This document shows positions 11,546 to 23,189 of a stretch of DNA of 64,000 bases, one piece after another. Positions within the stretch are counted from its first letter, which is position 1, and every line of letters begins with the position of its first letter. The position numbers were made by a program, and so were the translations under genes. The notes beneath the pieces are model-generated. The model was not told the DNA's origin and ran no database searches. It worked only from the letters and a program-made list of their open reading frames with translations. The stretch is from Pegoplata infirma (Eukaryota; Arthropoda; Insecta; Diptera; Anthomyiidae), in contig OY992540.1 of assembly GCA_963921195.1 (NCBI GenBank), positions 21,898,262 through 21,962,261 of the forward strand, in the 5' to 3' direction.

Positions 11546-12117
11546 CAGACTAATACAGACTCGACATAAGTGACAGGTGTCAAAACAGTAGCTCTGAACC
11601 ATATGGTTATATCACAGACTAAATACAGACTCGACAGTAGAGTTTTATAAGAAAAAATGGGGAAAAATTAAGCGATTTTAGGAGAAAACACAGTGGTTTT
11701 TAGTCCGTTTTACGCTAACATGGCAACACTTTCTACGACTTAGGAGTGAGTGAAACAACAAAAACCGATCTGGCATCCATTTTTCTAATGACGCGTTATA
11801 TTAGCTTTCTCTTTCTAACCTAATTCGTAGAATAATTTGACAAAAATTAACCATATGGTTAAGAACTACTTTTTTGACACCTGTCACTTATGTCGAGTCT
11901 GTATTAGTCTGTGGTTATATCTTAAAATTTTTCTACGAATTAGGTTAGAAAGAGAAAAATAATATAACGCGCCATAAGAAAAATAGATGCCAGATCGGTT
12001 TTTGTTGTTTCACTCACTCCTAAGTCGTAGAAAGTGTTGCCATGTTAGCGTAAAACGGACTAAAAAAAGCTCTGTTTTCTCCTAAAATCGCTTAGTTTTT
12101 CCCCATTTTTTCTCATG
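11546..12117. repeat. nested foldback repeat
   Basis: Four blocks are arranged X-Y-X'-Y'. X (about 11546-11614, ACAGACTAATACAGACTCGA) is inverted at about 11850-11921. Y (about 11650-11845, including GCTAACATGGCAACACTTTC) is inverted at about 11932-12117. Similarity between arms is high. The transcript of the intron could fold into a long hairpin here. No ORF. Confidence 0.75.
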
Positions 12118-12179
12118 CCCAAGTCTTAGTAGAGTTTTGAGCCATTTCTTAAAAAAGAACTTAAATGACCAATAAATAC

Positions 12180-12540
12180 GGAAGATAGAAAAAAAATATG
12201 ACTATGGGTCCCAAACCTCTAACTTTGAATCTAAAATTTCACATTCCCGAGAGTTTATATATGCCCATATCTCGGTTAATACTGCCGACACACGAAGAAG
12301 TCTGACAGCATTTTTGTAGCCCTTTGCTCGTAAAACACTATCGCAAAACACCCGAAAGCCTTCAGAGTTAAAATTTTTGAGTGATGCTGGTTTTAAGATT
12401 CTCAAGACACCATCAGGCTCCTAATTGCTGAGAAAGGTAGAGCGAAGGACCCAACAGGTCTCGAGCCAACAGGGAATGGACCCATAGGGTCCGAACTCAA
12501 AGGGCTTTGTACCCCATCTAGTCCGCAAATATGTGTGAAC
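12180..12540 (-). repeat. dispersed repeat, inverted copy of 44040-44460
   Basis: Read on the minus strand it matches 44040-44460, for example ATTCTCAAGACCCTATCAG-type, CCCGAAAGCC and TTTTTGTAGC segments and the word-like GGACCCATAGGGTCC runs. The short minus-strand ORF at 12202-12405 is not conserved as a protein between copies. Confidence 0.45.
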
Positions 12541-12624
12541 TAAAGTATAATAAAATTTTTTCCATTTTCTAGTAAAAAATATTTTTCTTATTTTTAACAC
12601 AAATATAAACTAAAACAATTGAAA

Positions 12625-13031
12625 ACAAGTAAGAAAGTTATAGTCAGTCAAGACAGACCATTTAATACCGTACACCAGTGTTTTTCGGAAAATTGGTCCC
12701 GAGTCCAAACATGGACCGATTGGATCTATCTTTTGTTAGATCTTTAATAAGTAAAGAAAACACACGCAAACAATACGATCATTAGAGTCATTTAAGCCAA
12801 ATTCAAAGGGGCGTTTGTATGGGGGCTAGGTCTTAACTTGAACCGATTTTCCAATTTTAAAAGTTTCCAATTTCAAAAAGATGCTTTCAAGTCAATCGAT
12901 TGAAATCGACTCAACAAGTAATTCTAAGTTGATCGGTATACTTAAATGTAGGATTAAAAAATATTTCGGTAGTTACAAACATCAGCACAAACTCATTATA
13001 CCCATACCACAGAGTGGTGTAGTGCATAAAA
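12625..13031 (+). mobile_element. TATACCCTACACC-type element, copy with internal deletion
   Basis: It begins AACAAGTAAGAAAGTTATAG and GTCAAGAC-type sequence, has ACACCAGTGTTTTTCGGAAA, and ends near CACAAACTCATTATACCC and ACCACAGAGTGGTGTAG. Other copies lie at 13233, 21682, 33215(-), 39471 and 51479(-). Confidence 0.6.
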
Positions 13032-13232
13032 ATCTTTGGATCTAAATCATTACCATCTTTTCTCAACATTTAGTTCATTTTCATATTTTTTAATTAACTT
13101 TTTTTGAGTGTATATTTCGAGGTATAAGAAACGGAACGACAATATAGTACTGGATTGAAGGGCATAAAAAAGGTTATTGCAAAAAAAAATATTTAAAAAT
13201 TAAAATTAGAAAAATAAAATTTGCTAATAAAA

Positions 13233-14215
13233 CAAATAAGAAATTATAATCAAACAAGACCGGCTATATAATACCCTACACAAGTTTTTTCCGAAAAATG
13301 GGTCCCAAATAGAGTTTTTCACGGGAATTCCCGGCAATTCCCGTAAATTTCCGATCCCGAAATAGGCGGGAATTCCCGGGATTTTTAATTTCTTTGAAAT
13401 TGTTGATTTTTCCGCTTCTATTGATTATTTTGTATGTGATTTTTTAGAGATTTTATTAAAATTCTTGATAATTGATGGAAAAACGTACGCAGGGACCAAG
13501 AGGGCTTAAAAAGTGTTCCAATAGAGACCTTCTAACTAAAAAATTTCATAAAATCTGAGACTTACAAAATGAAAAAAATTGTCACAATATCTAAATCTTC
13601 GATAGGATATAATTATCAGAACCTGATATGTACTTTTTTTTCAGAAGCTGAAAAGTTTTCTCTCTGAGACCTATATTAGAAACCGATTGGGTACATCTTT
13701 AATTAGTGTAGAAAAAACACACTTAACAAATTTAAGTGAAATTGGCTTATTTTTGTTGCTAATAGACCAATTAAACTGAATATCGGTCGATACTTTTATA
13801 TGGGGGACTAAGTCCAAAAATGATCCAGATATATTAAGATTAAATTATATTACCAAAGTACACCTTTAAAATCTACAAACAAAATTTAAAATTAATATTT
13901 CACAATTTCATGAGTTCTAAGAGATTTTTGTGAATAACGGGAGGGTATTTTGTATGAGGACTACAAGAAGAACTCATCCGATTCCTTTAAAATTTGGAAC
14001 ATAAAAAATACAATTACCTGCAATTTCGAAAGGATACCTTCTATAATACGGTTATTAGAGCCATTGAGCCAGACGGACGGACATCACTAAATCGACTCAA
14101 AAAGTGATTTAAAGTTGATGGGTACACTTGAAGCTGAGTCTAGGGCCAAAATTTAGTTACAATGTAGTTACAAACATCAGCACAAATTTACCCAGCACCA
14201 AAGAGTGTCCGGGGT
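13233..14215 (+). mobile_element. TATACCCTACACC-type element with an insertion
   Basis: It has the same start (AACAAATAAGAAATTATAAT) and end (CACCAAAGAGTGT) as the other copies. A foreign block of about 350 bases from 13311 begins with a cluster of GGGAATTCCCGG motifs. The outer hAT element at 14227 inserted in or just beside its last bases. Confidence 0.55.
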
Positions 14216-14631
14216 AGTGTTGGTTCTAGGGTTGCCAGACGTCCCGCATTTGGCGGGATTGTCCCGCTTTGTGACATCGATTCCCGCGTCCCGCGCGGGA
14301 TTCCAAATTCCCGATTTTTTTAAGCGTCAGAAAATAAGGAGAAGAAATTTTCTGATTTCAGCAATCAGTAGAAAAATGTACTGCTTCATTAAAAATTGTT
14401 ATTGATACAGAAGTGAATATAAGTTTCCATAGTGCTATAGAGCTTAAGCGGGAGGAATAGAGTTCACCATTTTCGTTCATACACTTAAAATACTACCTCT
14501 GTCCAATCAGCAGAAAAATCTGCTGAAAATAAACCCATATTGAGCCCAATGCTGTTTATTTTGCAAAGACAGCAGAAAAATCTGCTGATTTTTGCAGAAA
14601 AATCTGCTGATTTCAGATAAACAATTTAAAC

Positions 14632-17428
14632 CAGGGTTGGCAACCGATACCCACCTGGAATAACGGTATTTGCCTATTGTAGCGCAACCAATAAAGATAT
14701 GGACATTTTTAAAAGCGATTATGAAAGCTGATGAAATTTCTAGTATTTTAAACGTGTCACTTCGTGTCTCTACCGGTTCGTTTTAGTTATATAGGCCAAT
14801 ACCGTTATAATACCGTTTCAAACGGTTTTATAAAGGTATTGACCTATATTTCGAAAACGAACCGGTAGAAACACGAAGTGACACATTTAAAGTATTAGAA
14901 ATTTCATCAGCTTTTATAACACTGTGCAACAAGAAAAATGAGCCTCAATGGCTTCAACGCCATATGAAAGTAGACCATCAAATGGACAAAATCACCAAAG
15001 GGTTTTGCAAAGTCAGTTCGGATTTCTTTTTTATAGCCCACTGAAGTTTTTATTTTTTTATCAAATGCGTTTGGAAAACGTCAAAAATACTATAATAAGA
15101 ACACATCTGAGCTTCAAAATATGATTTGATGTCTTCAGTGAAATTTTATGGCGGTTCTTTTCTTAGAACATTTTAACCCTATAACTGCCATTTTAAGGGG
15201 TCATTTTAGTCCTTTTTTAAAAATTGAACACATAAGTCTAATAAAGCGTCCATTTAGAGGGTCAAAATGTTCTACAAATATTTTCCTCATAAAATTTCAC
15301 TAGGGGTTGTCGAATGTTCAAAGTCTGTGCGACATGCGCAAAGTGCTTAAAAAGGGTCAAGTATAAATAATCAATGTTTGTTATTTATTTTTACCAAAGC
15401 AGTGTTAAAAAATATCGACAAAAAACAGTGCAAATATACTTTTGAGCTAAAAATGATGTTCTGATGTGTTTTATAAAATTTTATGATGATTCTTTTCTTT
15501 GACCAAATTAACCCTCTAGCTCCCGTTTTAAAGGGTCATTTTTGTCCTTTTTTAAAAGAAATACAAAAAAGTCTATAAAAAAGGCAGTTAAAGGGTTAAA
15601 ATGTTTTACAAATATTTTCTGCATCAAATTTTACTAGGACACGTCTAAGACAGAAAGTTCGTCCAGCATATAGAAAATGCTTAAAAATTTTAAAATATTC
15701 AAAAAAAAAATTTTTTATATTTTTTTGGGCCGAAATAAAAAAAAACAAGTCACCAAGTTAAATTCGACTTTGTCGAATGTATTAATACCCTCCACGATGT
15801 AAAAAAGTTTATTTGCAAAAAAATAAAAAATAAAAAAAATCCGCGAAAAAATTTTTGGTAAAAAAAAAATTCGACGAAAATTATTTTTTTTTTTTAAATG
15901 TTTGTACTTGTTTAAATACCATTCGGTGATCGATTCTGACAATTCTGTCAACCAGCCGCCGAATCAAAGCATTTTGTGTTTTTAGGTTATGTTGAATGTA
16001 TTACAATTTTCGAGGTGTTCTTACATTTTCGTACATAACTTTTGAACCGCTGAACCGATTTTGCTCAAATGCAATACCAAACTGCTTAGGGCAACAACTA
16101 GTAAATATGCTAACAATAAGTCTTTGTTATATCTGTTTAATACTTTGGCCGTGATCACCATTTCAGATATCTTGGGAAAAAGTCGCGTGATTCCGTTCTA
16201 GCGGAAATTTGTTGGCAGAGCAAAAATATATTTGAGGACGAAGAAGAATTAGATGAGGAAAAGACCTAAGCTTTCTTTTTAGTCAAAAAAAGGGTCCTAT
16301 TTGACAAAAAAGTCAAAAAAGTTTTGGATTTAAAAAAATCAAATTTTCTTTTTTATTTTATTTATAAGTCCAAACATATTTAAAAAAAAAAAAATTTGCG
16401 TCGATTTTTTTTTTTTACCAAAAAATTTTTTCGCGGATTTTTTATTTTTTGCAAATAAACTTTTTTACATCCTGGAGGGTATTAATACAAAGTCGAATTT
16501 AACTTTGTTACTTGTTTTTTTTATTTCGGCCCAAAAAAAAAATATAAAAAAAAATTAATACTTTAAAATTTTTAAGCATTTTCTATATGCTGGACGAACT
16601 TTCTGTCTTAGACGTGCCCTAGTAAAATTTGATTCAGAAAATATTTGTAAAACATGTTAACCCTTTAACTGCCTTTTTTATAGACTTTTTTGTATTTCTT
16701 TTAAAAAAGGACCCTTTAAAACGGGAGCTAGAGAGTTAATTTGGTCAAAGAAAAGAATCATCATAAAATTTTATAAAACACATCAGAACATCATTTTTAG
16801 CTCAAAAGTATATTTGCACTGTTTTTTGTCGATATTTTTTAACACTGCTTTGGTAAAAATAAATAACAAACATTGATTATTTATACTTGACCCTTTTTAA
16901 GCACTTTGCGCATGTCGCACAAACTTTGAACATTCGACAACCCCTAGTGAAATTTTATGAGGAAAATATTTGTAGAACATTTTAACCCTCTAAATGGACG
17001 CTTTATTAGACTTCTGTGTTCAATTTTTAAAAAAGGACTAAAATGACCCCTTAAAATGGCAGTTATAGGGTTAAAATGTTCTAAGAAAAGAACCGCCATA
17101 AAATTTCACTGAAGTCATCAAATCATATTTTGAAGCTCAGATGTGATCTAATTATAGTATTTTTGACGTTTTCCAAACGCCTTTGATAAAAAAATAAAAA
17201 CTTCAGTGGGCTATAAAAAAGAAACCCGAACTGACTTTGCAAAACCCTTAGGTGATTTTGTCCATTGGATTGTCTACTTTCATATGGCGTTGAAGGCATT
17301 GAGGCTCAATGCGAATACCCAAAATTTGTTGCACAGTGTAATTGCTTTTGAAAATGTTCTTATCTTTATTGGTTGAGGTACAATAGCCAAATACCGTTAT
17401 TCTAGGTGGGTATCGGTTGCCAACCATG
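14632..17428. mobile_element. hAT foldback element nested in the outer hAT
   Basis: The ends CAGGGTTGGCAACCGATACC and its inverted counterpart GGTTGCCAACCATG lie next to perfect 8-bp duplications ATTTAAAC (14624-14631, 17429-17436). The inverted repeats are exceptionally long: about 14632-15870 pairs with 16420-17428, interrupted by a 0.2-kb palindrome in the left arm only. The spacer holds a mini-me-like fragment (15905-16165) and a short open stretch ending at 16269 with a Glu/Asp-rich tail, which I cannot identify. Confidence 0.88.
14721..14919. mobile_element. palindromic MITE in one arm of the inner hAT
   Basis: AAAGCTGATGAAATTTCTA at the left is inverted near the right end, and the arms (with CTACCGGTTCG) pair over about 85 bases. 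The opposite arm of the host element (around 17335) lacks it, giving the empty site and showing it inserted after the arms formed. Confidence 0.75.
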
Positions 17429-17649
17429 ATTTAAACATCTAAAATGTATTTTTTTATGTTAAGAAGACTTTTGAAAAAAGTATACATTTTATCTAAAACT
17501 TATAAAAAAGCGATTGCAATTTTTTTTACGAAAATTTTCAGTTTTTTTTTTCAAAAATATGCTAAAAGTGTGATAATTCAAACTGAAAGTTGTTTAACAA
17601 ATTTTTCCTCAGAGTTTTTTGTCTACATGTAGAATAAAAAGGGAAATAC

Positions 17650-17919
17650 ATATCGTCGGTGCGCCAACCAGAACCGCTATGTGTATTTTACAATTTTTTG
17701 AAGAGACTTTAATAACGGCTAAATTTGGTACTTTTGTGCTGTTTTTTAAAATTCAAATTAATGTAAATAGAAAATATGCAATATTATTTAAATGTTAATG
17801 AAAGAAATACATATTGTGTTAAAGCACCGCGAAGGGTCAAAATAAAGCTGATTTGTAAGCCCCTTCAAAAAATTTTGAAAAACACATAACGCTTTTGGTT
17901 GGCGCACCGACGATATATT
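17650..17919. mobile_element. MITE with CGTCGGTGCGCCAACC ends
   Basis: TATCGTCGGTGCGCCAACC (left) and GGTTGGCGCACCGACGATA (right) are exact inverted repeats around 0.27 kb, with TA at the outer edges. It lies inside the outer hAT element. A Tc1/mariner-type TA target is possible but not proven. Confidence 0.7.
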
Positions 17920-18915
17920 GGGGAAAAAGTAAAATGGACGATATTATGCACTACTTTTGTCCCGCCAAAATTTTTAAAATCCCGCCATTTTTGTAATTTT
18001 TTTGTGTTTGTCCCGCTTTTTGAAAATAAATTTCTGGCAACCCTAGTTGGTTCCGTGTTTGTGGAAAACTAAAAAAATTACAATCTTTTGAAATTTCAGT
18101 AAAATAGCTTAAACGGTTTACCGATCCTAGGCTTTATTAAGGCTAAAGAAGTTGGCATCACTAATCAAATAATTACCACTGTAGTTTATGAATGGTCTGG
18201 AGGCTAATCACGTAAAACGAAAACGATAGACGATGCATAAACGACATCAAAATACATATCGTTTTGAAGGAAAATTTTAAAGTTTTCTTTATTAAATTAT
18301 TAAAGAGTGTTTTCTTGTCCAGAATCATTAAAAAATTTGGAAACATTTTGATTAGTTTAGGAGCAACAAGGCTCCAAAAATCGACGATAGTCAGCTATCG
18401 TTTTACATGATCACAGTCATGGTTTCAGGGATAATTTCTCAATATGAAAAGTATTATATATTTAAATGAAAAGCACAAAATATGCAAAATAGCATTAAGA
18501 TCGCGTGCTTATAGTTTGTTTTCTACAGTTTTAACGAAGTGTGAAAAGTTACACTTTGTGCTTTCAACAATGCATACCCAAATGAAACTCTGAAATCGAG
18601 CGATATGATCTCTACTACCCTCATCTCATTATGTTCATCTTTTCGTGTTTGTTTCTTAAAAAATTTAGCTCTCAATGTATGTGTCTTCTGTTTTCTCCAC
18701 TTTTATTTCCATATTAACCCCCAGTTTCTGTATGACGAATGTCAAAAATTTACATGCATTTTGTTTTTGCTACAATAAAAAAATACATGGATATTTATGA
18801 GGTTCGTCGTTCGTTCGTCATATAGAAACTGGGGGTAAATCTTTGATCGGCATTATTTAGAATTGTTTTCAAAAATAATTTATCTCTTGTTTTTTTTGTT
18901 TTTTTAATATTCTAG

Positions 18916-19737
18916 ATTGGCTATGATTTGGAAACATATTTGGCAAAACTAACTAAAGATATGAAAAATCATAGTTCAGAGGGTACCATAGTGCAAATCA
19001 AAGATATCTGTGATCTCTACAATACCGATATGATTGCCAGCATTGCATTTGGTTTACGCAGCTATTCACTACGTAATACGTATCGAGCTCAACTATGTGG
19101 CCATAGTCATGATATGTTTGTTATTTCGTTTCGTAGGGCCATAGATCTGTGTTTGATCTTTGTCTTACCCAAGCTGGTGAAATGGTTACGTCCGAAATTG
19201 TTTACCACCGAACATACGGATTTTATACGTCGTTTAGTTGTTAGTGAGCTCGAAGAGCGTCAACGTAACGGCGGTATGCGTAATGATCTCATCGAAATGT
19301 TATTAACATTAAAAATGGAAGCTGAACTTAACAAGGATAAAACACATTTTGCCCATCAACAAGATTATCTAGTCGCACAAGCGGCCACCTTCCAGCTGGC
19401 TGGCATTCAAACAAGTTCCGCCACATTGGCGTTTGCTCTGTATGAATTGGCCCGTCAACCGATAGTACAAGAACGTTTGCATTTAGAGATTTTAGAGACT
19501 ATAGGATCTGAAGATCCACCCACTTCGTTGAACTATGATAAAGTTGATCGAATGACATATTTAAGTATGGTTGTTGATGAAACATTGCGTAAATATCCAG
19601 TTGTGCCATTTTTGGAGAGAGAGTGTACACCGTTGAATAAGAAACGCTATGTAACATTCCGTCCTTATGCTGAGTGTATGGCTAGAAGAGGAATGCCAAT
19701 ATATATATCAAATTTAGCATTACATTATGATCCAAAG
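18916..19737 (+). CDS. cytochrome P450, exon 2
   Basis: Codons 157-430 of the same P450, phase 0 at both ends (acceptor TCTAG|ATT, donor AAG|GTGAGT). It carries the D to K-helix region. The I-helix oxygen-activation motif, usually AGx(D/E)T(T/S), reads AGIQTS at residues 318-323, so the acidic residue is Gln. The K-helix ExxR is E378-R381 (ETLRKYP). The stretch EILETIGSEDPPTSLNYDKVDRM matches the CYP6 J-helix region. Loss of the acid does not by itself mean loss of function, but it suggests altered chemistry or a non-standard role. The reading frame is intact. Confidence 0.92.
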
Positions 19738-19789
19738 GTGAGTTGGTAATAAAATAAGAAATTCACTGATATGTTTATATTTGAAATGA

Positions 19790-21130
19790 AGGACCTTTAA
19801 GCGAAAAAAAAAAATTGGAAAAAAGTACTTTTTGGAAATTCCGTTTCTAAGAGTCGTAAATGGGATGGAAAAGTATACTTTTGGTACTATTAATATTTCC
19901 TGATATACTGATCCTACCCACTTGAAATTTGGAATATAGGATCCATTGGTGAAAAAACATTCTACAAAAAGTACTTTTTGGAAATTTCATTTCTTATGGT
20001 TGTGAAAGGGGTCAAAAAATTTACTTTTTATATTTCCCGAAATAAGGGTCCCAGAAACTTAAAATTTGGAGTGAAATGAAAACATGCTGGACAATTTTTT
20101 TTGGAAACTCCTTTTCTAAGGGGGTGGGGGGGGGGAGGTAAAAAAATACTTTCGGCACATTTTATATATTTAGAAATTAATGATTCTAGAAACTTAAAAT
20201 TTGTAATGTATGATCCTTTGGTTAAAAAAAACATTCTAAAAAAAAGTACTTTTTAAAACTTCCGTTTCTAAGGAAGGTAAATGGATAAAAAAGTGTACTT
20301 TTGGTACTTTTAATATTTCCTGAAATATTGATCCTGGACACTTGAGATTTGAAATGTGGTATCCTTTTTTGAAAAAAAAAAATCTGAAAAAAGTAAAGTG
20401 CTTTGTCTAAATTTAATTTTTAAGCAGTATTAAAAATTTTACTTTTGGTACTTTTTATATTTCCTGGAAAAATGGTGCCAGAATCTTAAAATTTGCAATG
20501 TAGGATCTTTCGATAAAAAAAAATCCGCTTTAAAGGGGCGAAAGGTGTTAAAATCGACCTTCGATACTTTTTATATTTCAGGACATAATGGTTTAAGAAA
20601 CTTGAAATTTCGAATGTAGGAACCTTCGGTGGAAAATCTTTCTGGAAAAAGCACTTTTAAAAATTCAGTTTTTTTGTATTTGTTAAAAATGTGTACTTTT
20701 GGTACTTTTAATATTTCCTGAAATAATGATCCTAGATACTAGAAATTAAGAATGTAGTAGTTCGGTGAAAAAATTCTAGAAAAAGTACTTTTTTGAAATT
20801 CTGTTTCTAAAGGGCTCAAAATTTTCCTTTGGTACTTTTTTATATCCTAACATAATGGTCCCAGAAACATTAAATTTAGACCCTTCGGTAAAAAGACCAT
20901 TCTGGAAAAAGTACTTTTTATAAATTTCATTTCTAATGGGGGTTACAAAATGTACTTTTGTTACTTTTACAGTTTCTGAAATAATGATACTAGAAACTGA
21001 CAATGTGGAATGTATGATCCTTCGGTAAAATAAAAACTTTACATAAAGTAATTATTGGAAATTCCGTTCTGAAGGAGCAAAAAGTGTACTTTTGGAATGT
21101 GTAAAATGCGGAAAGTGATACATTTTTTTA
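19790..21130. repeat. diverged ~135-bp tandem array
   Basis: About ten units, each with GGAAATTCCGTTTCTAAG-like, TGTACTTTTGGTACTTT and AATATTTCCTGAAATAATGA segments. Unit starts (GGAAATTCC-like) fall near 19840, 19987, 20103, 20252, 20410, 20530, 20660, 20795, 20920 and 21058. Spacing varies from 116 to 158. It is non-coding and old, judging from divergence between units. Confidence 0.75.
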
Positions 21131-21165
21131 CTTAATGTTTTTTCTTTCTCTATATTTTTTCACTA

Positions 21166-21680
21166 TAGTGATAGAGGGTATATATAAGTTTCACATTCCG
21201 TTTGTAACACGTCGAATTTGGTCTATGACCCCATAAAGTACATATATTCATGATCCATGATCGATTTTAAGGCGATCTAGCGATGCCCGTCCGTCCGTCT
21301 GTCTGTCTGTCTGTTGAAAACACGCTAACTTTAGAAAGACTTTACGGAGGCTCCTGAAGTTAACCACATATGTTGGGCATTAACCTGGTCAGGTTGGTAT
21401 TGCAATCCAGCGAAAACGATCCAGTGATTCAAAAGTTATGAACGAAAGACTGAATTTGGCTAAGTGTTTTTCGTGAAATTACGAGATAAACAACTTTCGA
21501 CAGGCCATTCTGAGGATGCTGAAGCTTGGCATATATATTTTTCGTTGACCTGGCCTAGTTCGAATTGAATTTCAGGCAAATCGGTCCAGTGGTTCAAAAG
21601 TTTTTAGCAAAACCGTGAATATCAGATTAGTTTCACCTCAAATTCACGTGTTGAAAACTTGTTAAACATGTTTTAAAACA
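21166..21680 (+). mobile_element. mini-me/DINE-1-like element
   Basis: It starts with ATAGTGATAGAGGGTATATA, followed by TTCCGTTTGTAACACG, CCCATAAAGTACATATATTC, a CCGTCCGTCTGTCTGTCTGT tract and CACGCTAACTTTAGAAAGAC. It ends near GAAAACTTGTTAAACATG, directly followed by the element at 21682. Confidence 0.65.
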
Positions 21681-21681
21681 A

Positions 21682-22340
21682 GTCAGAAAGTTTAAGTCGG
21701 TCAAGACCTACCATATGATACCCTACACCAGTGTTTTCCGGAAAATAGGTCCCAAGTCCAAACATGGACGATTAGATCTGTATTTTGTCAGATCTTTATT
21801 TAGTGTAGAAAACACACACAAATCAAATTTTAGTGGAATTGGTGTATTTTTTTGTCAATAGACCGATTTAACTGAATATCGGTCGAAATTTTTATATGGG
21901 ACTAAGTTCAAAAATGGTCCAATTATATTCCGATTTGATAAGGTTACTAAAGTACACGTTTAACACCTAAAAATAAAATTTTTATCAAATATTTCCATTT
22001 TTATGAGTTTTGAGGGAATTATGTGAATATCGGCAGGGTGGTTTGTATGGGGACTACCAGAAGGACTGACCCCATTCCTTTGAAATTTCGAATGATGATT
22101 CGTGCGTACAAAATTTGATTACCTGCTAAATTTCAAAGCGATATCTATTATAATACGGTTATTAGAATCATTTAAGCCGAATCCAAAGGGGTCGTTTATA
22201 TGGGGGCTAGGTCTTAACGTAGACCTATTTTCTTTAATTTCAATAGGCTTCGTCCTTGGGCAAAAATATGCTTAAATTTCAAGTCAATTAATTGAAAATT
22301 GCGACCTGAATCGTGCTTAAAATCTACTCAAAAAGAAATT
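21682..22340 (+). mobile_element. TATACCCTACACC-type element
   Basis: It begins AACAAGTCAGAAAGTTTAAG, then ATACCCTACACCAGTGTTTT and ATATCGGTCGAAATTTTTAT, in the same order as 39471-40165. The far end is lost and replaced by a CACTCAAAAA-rich stretch at about 22370-22450. Confidence 0.6.
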
Positions 22341-22649
22341 CTGAGTCGATCGTCTATCAGCGTATTTTTGTCACTCAAAAATATTTTTATACTAAAAAAA
22401 ATACACTCAAAAAAAATTTACACTCAAAAAAATTTGACACTCAAAAATATTTTTACACTAAAAAAAGTATTTTTACACAAAATAAGATATTTCTAATTAA
22501 AAAAATTTTCACGTTAGAAAATTTACTATCACTTAAAAAGGGCATTGTGGAGGGTATTCATAGATTCAGCCAAGTCGAATTTAACTGTTCTACTTGTTCA
22601 AAAGATTTGAAAGATACAAATATGTAAATTAAAACAACTACTGCAACAG

Positions 22650-23040
22650 CATTTACAATTTACAATTTTTTGACGCGATAAAACTTACAAGGGGGTTTCG
22701 TGACCTTACTAGATTTTTTGCTACCTCCTATTTTACGAGAATTCCTTGTAAAAATTACGAGATTTTTTTGTAATTTTACAAGCTTTTTACCAATAAAATT
22801 GTAAATTTACAACTTTTTTTGCGCAATGAAACTTACAAGGAGTTCTCGTGAATTTACTAGATTTTTTTGTAAAAAAAACTTGGAATTTACAAAAAAAATT
22901 GTAAAATTACAAAAAAAATGGAAATTTTGTTCAACAATTTTTTTGTAAAAAACAAGAAAATCTGTCAAATATTGGTAAAATGGGAGTACGATACTTTTTC
23001 TAGAAATTTGACAAGGTTTTTTTTGTTTGTACGAAAAAAT
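22650..23040 (+). repeat. TTGTAAATTTACAA-rich element copy
   Basis: It shares TTTTGACGCGATAAAACTTA, CTACCTCCTATTTTACGAG and TTTGACAAGG with 24580-25600 (inverted) and 45951-46395. It is a copy of the CACTCAAAA-ended element described at 24580, with its own terminal GAGTG not preserved. Confidence 0.6.
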
Positions 23041-23189
23041 GTCTCTTAATCTAAGAATTTTAAAATTCTTTTCGAAACTGAGAGTTTATCTGAAGTTTAT
23101 CTCACAAGTTTTAGACAAAACTTTTAAATTTTTTTTTTCAATATTTATGTGTATAATTAAATTTTTCTTTAATTTTTTTTTTCTTCCAG

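Larger units (their letters stand above)
14227..18045. mobile_element. hAT element (outer), non-autonomous
   Basis: Terminal repeats are TAGGGTTGCCAG (left) and CTGGCAACCCTA (right). Perfect 8-bp target duplications GTTGGTTC lie at 14219-14226 and 18046-18053. Subterminal sequence near both ends is rich in CCCGC/GCGGG words, also inverted. Both features are standard for hAT transposons. A second hAT element (14632-17428) sits inside; without it the element would be about 1.0 kb and has no transposase. Confidence 0.88.
9128..18915 (+). other. P450 intron 1, packed with transposons
   Basis: Intron of 9788 bp with donor GTATGT and acceptor TTTTTAATATTCTAG. Joining exon 1 to the exon at 18916 keeps frame and restores P450 order (C-helix, then the D to I region). 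Inside are, in order, a mini-me-like element with an insertion, a foldback repeat, two TATACCCTACACC-type elements and nested hAT elements. No host gene is seen within it. Confidence 0.85.
19738..23189 (+). other. P450 intron 2
   Basis: Intron of 3452 bp with donor GTGAGT and acceptor TTCTTCCAG. It holds a diverged tandem array (about 19790-21130), a mini-me-like element (21166-21680), a TATACCCTACACC-type element (21682-22340), a T-rich CACTC(AAAA) repeat stretch (22370-22550) and a TTGTAAA-rich repeat (22650-23030). Confidence 0.85.

Noticed and set aside
16165..16269. hAT transposase C-terminal relic
   Set aside because: The short open stretch with an acidic tail sits in the right kind of element, but I could not match it to the hAT dimerisation domain.
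18928..18930. Independent start of a 273-aa protein here
   Set aside because: The codon is TTG within exon 2; the reading frame continues upstream to a splice acceptor at 18915 and joins exon 1 in phase.
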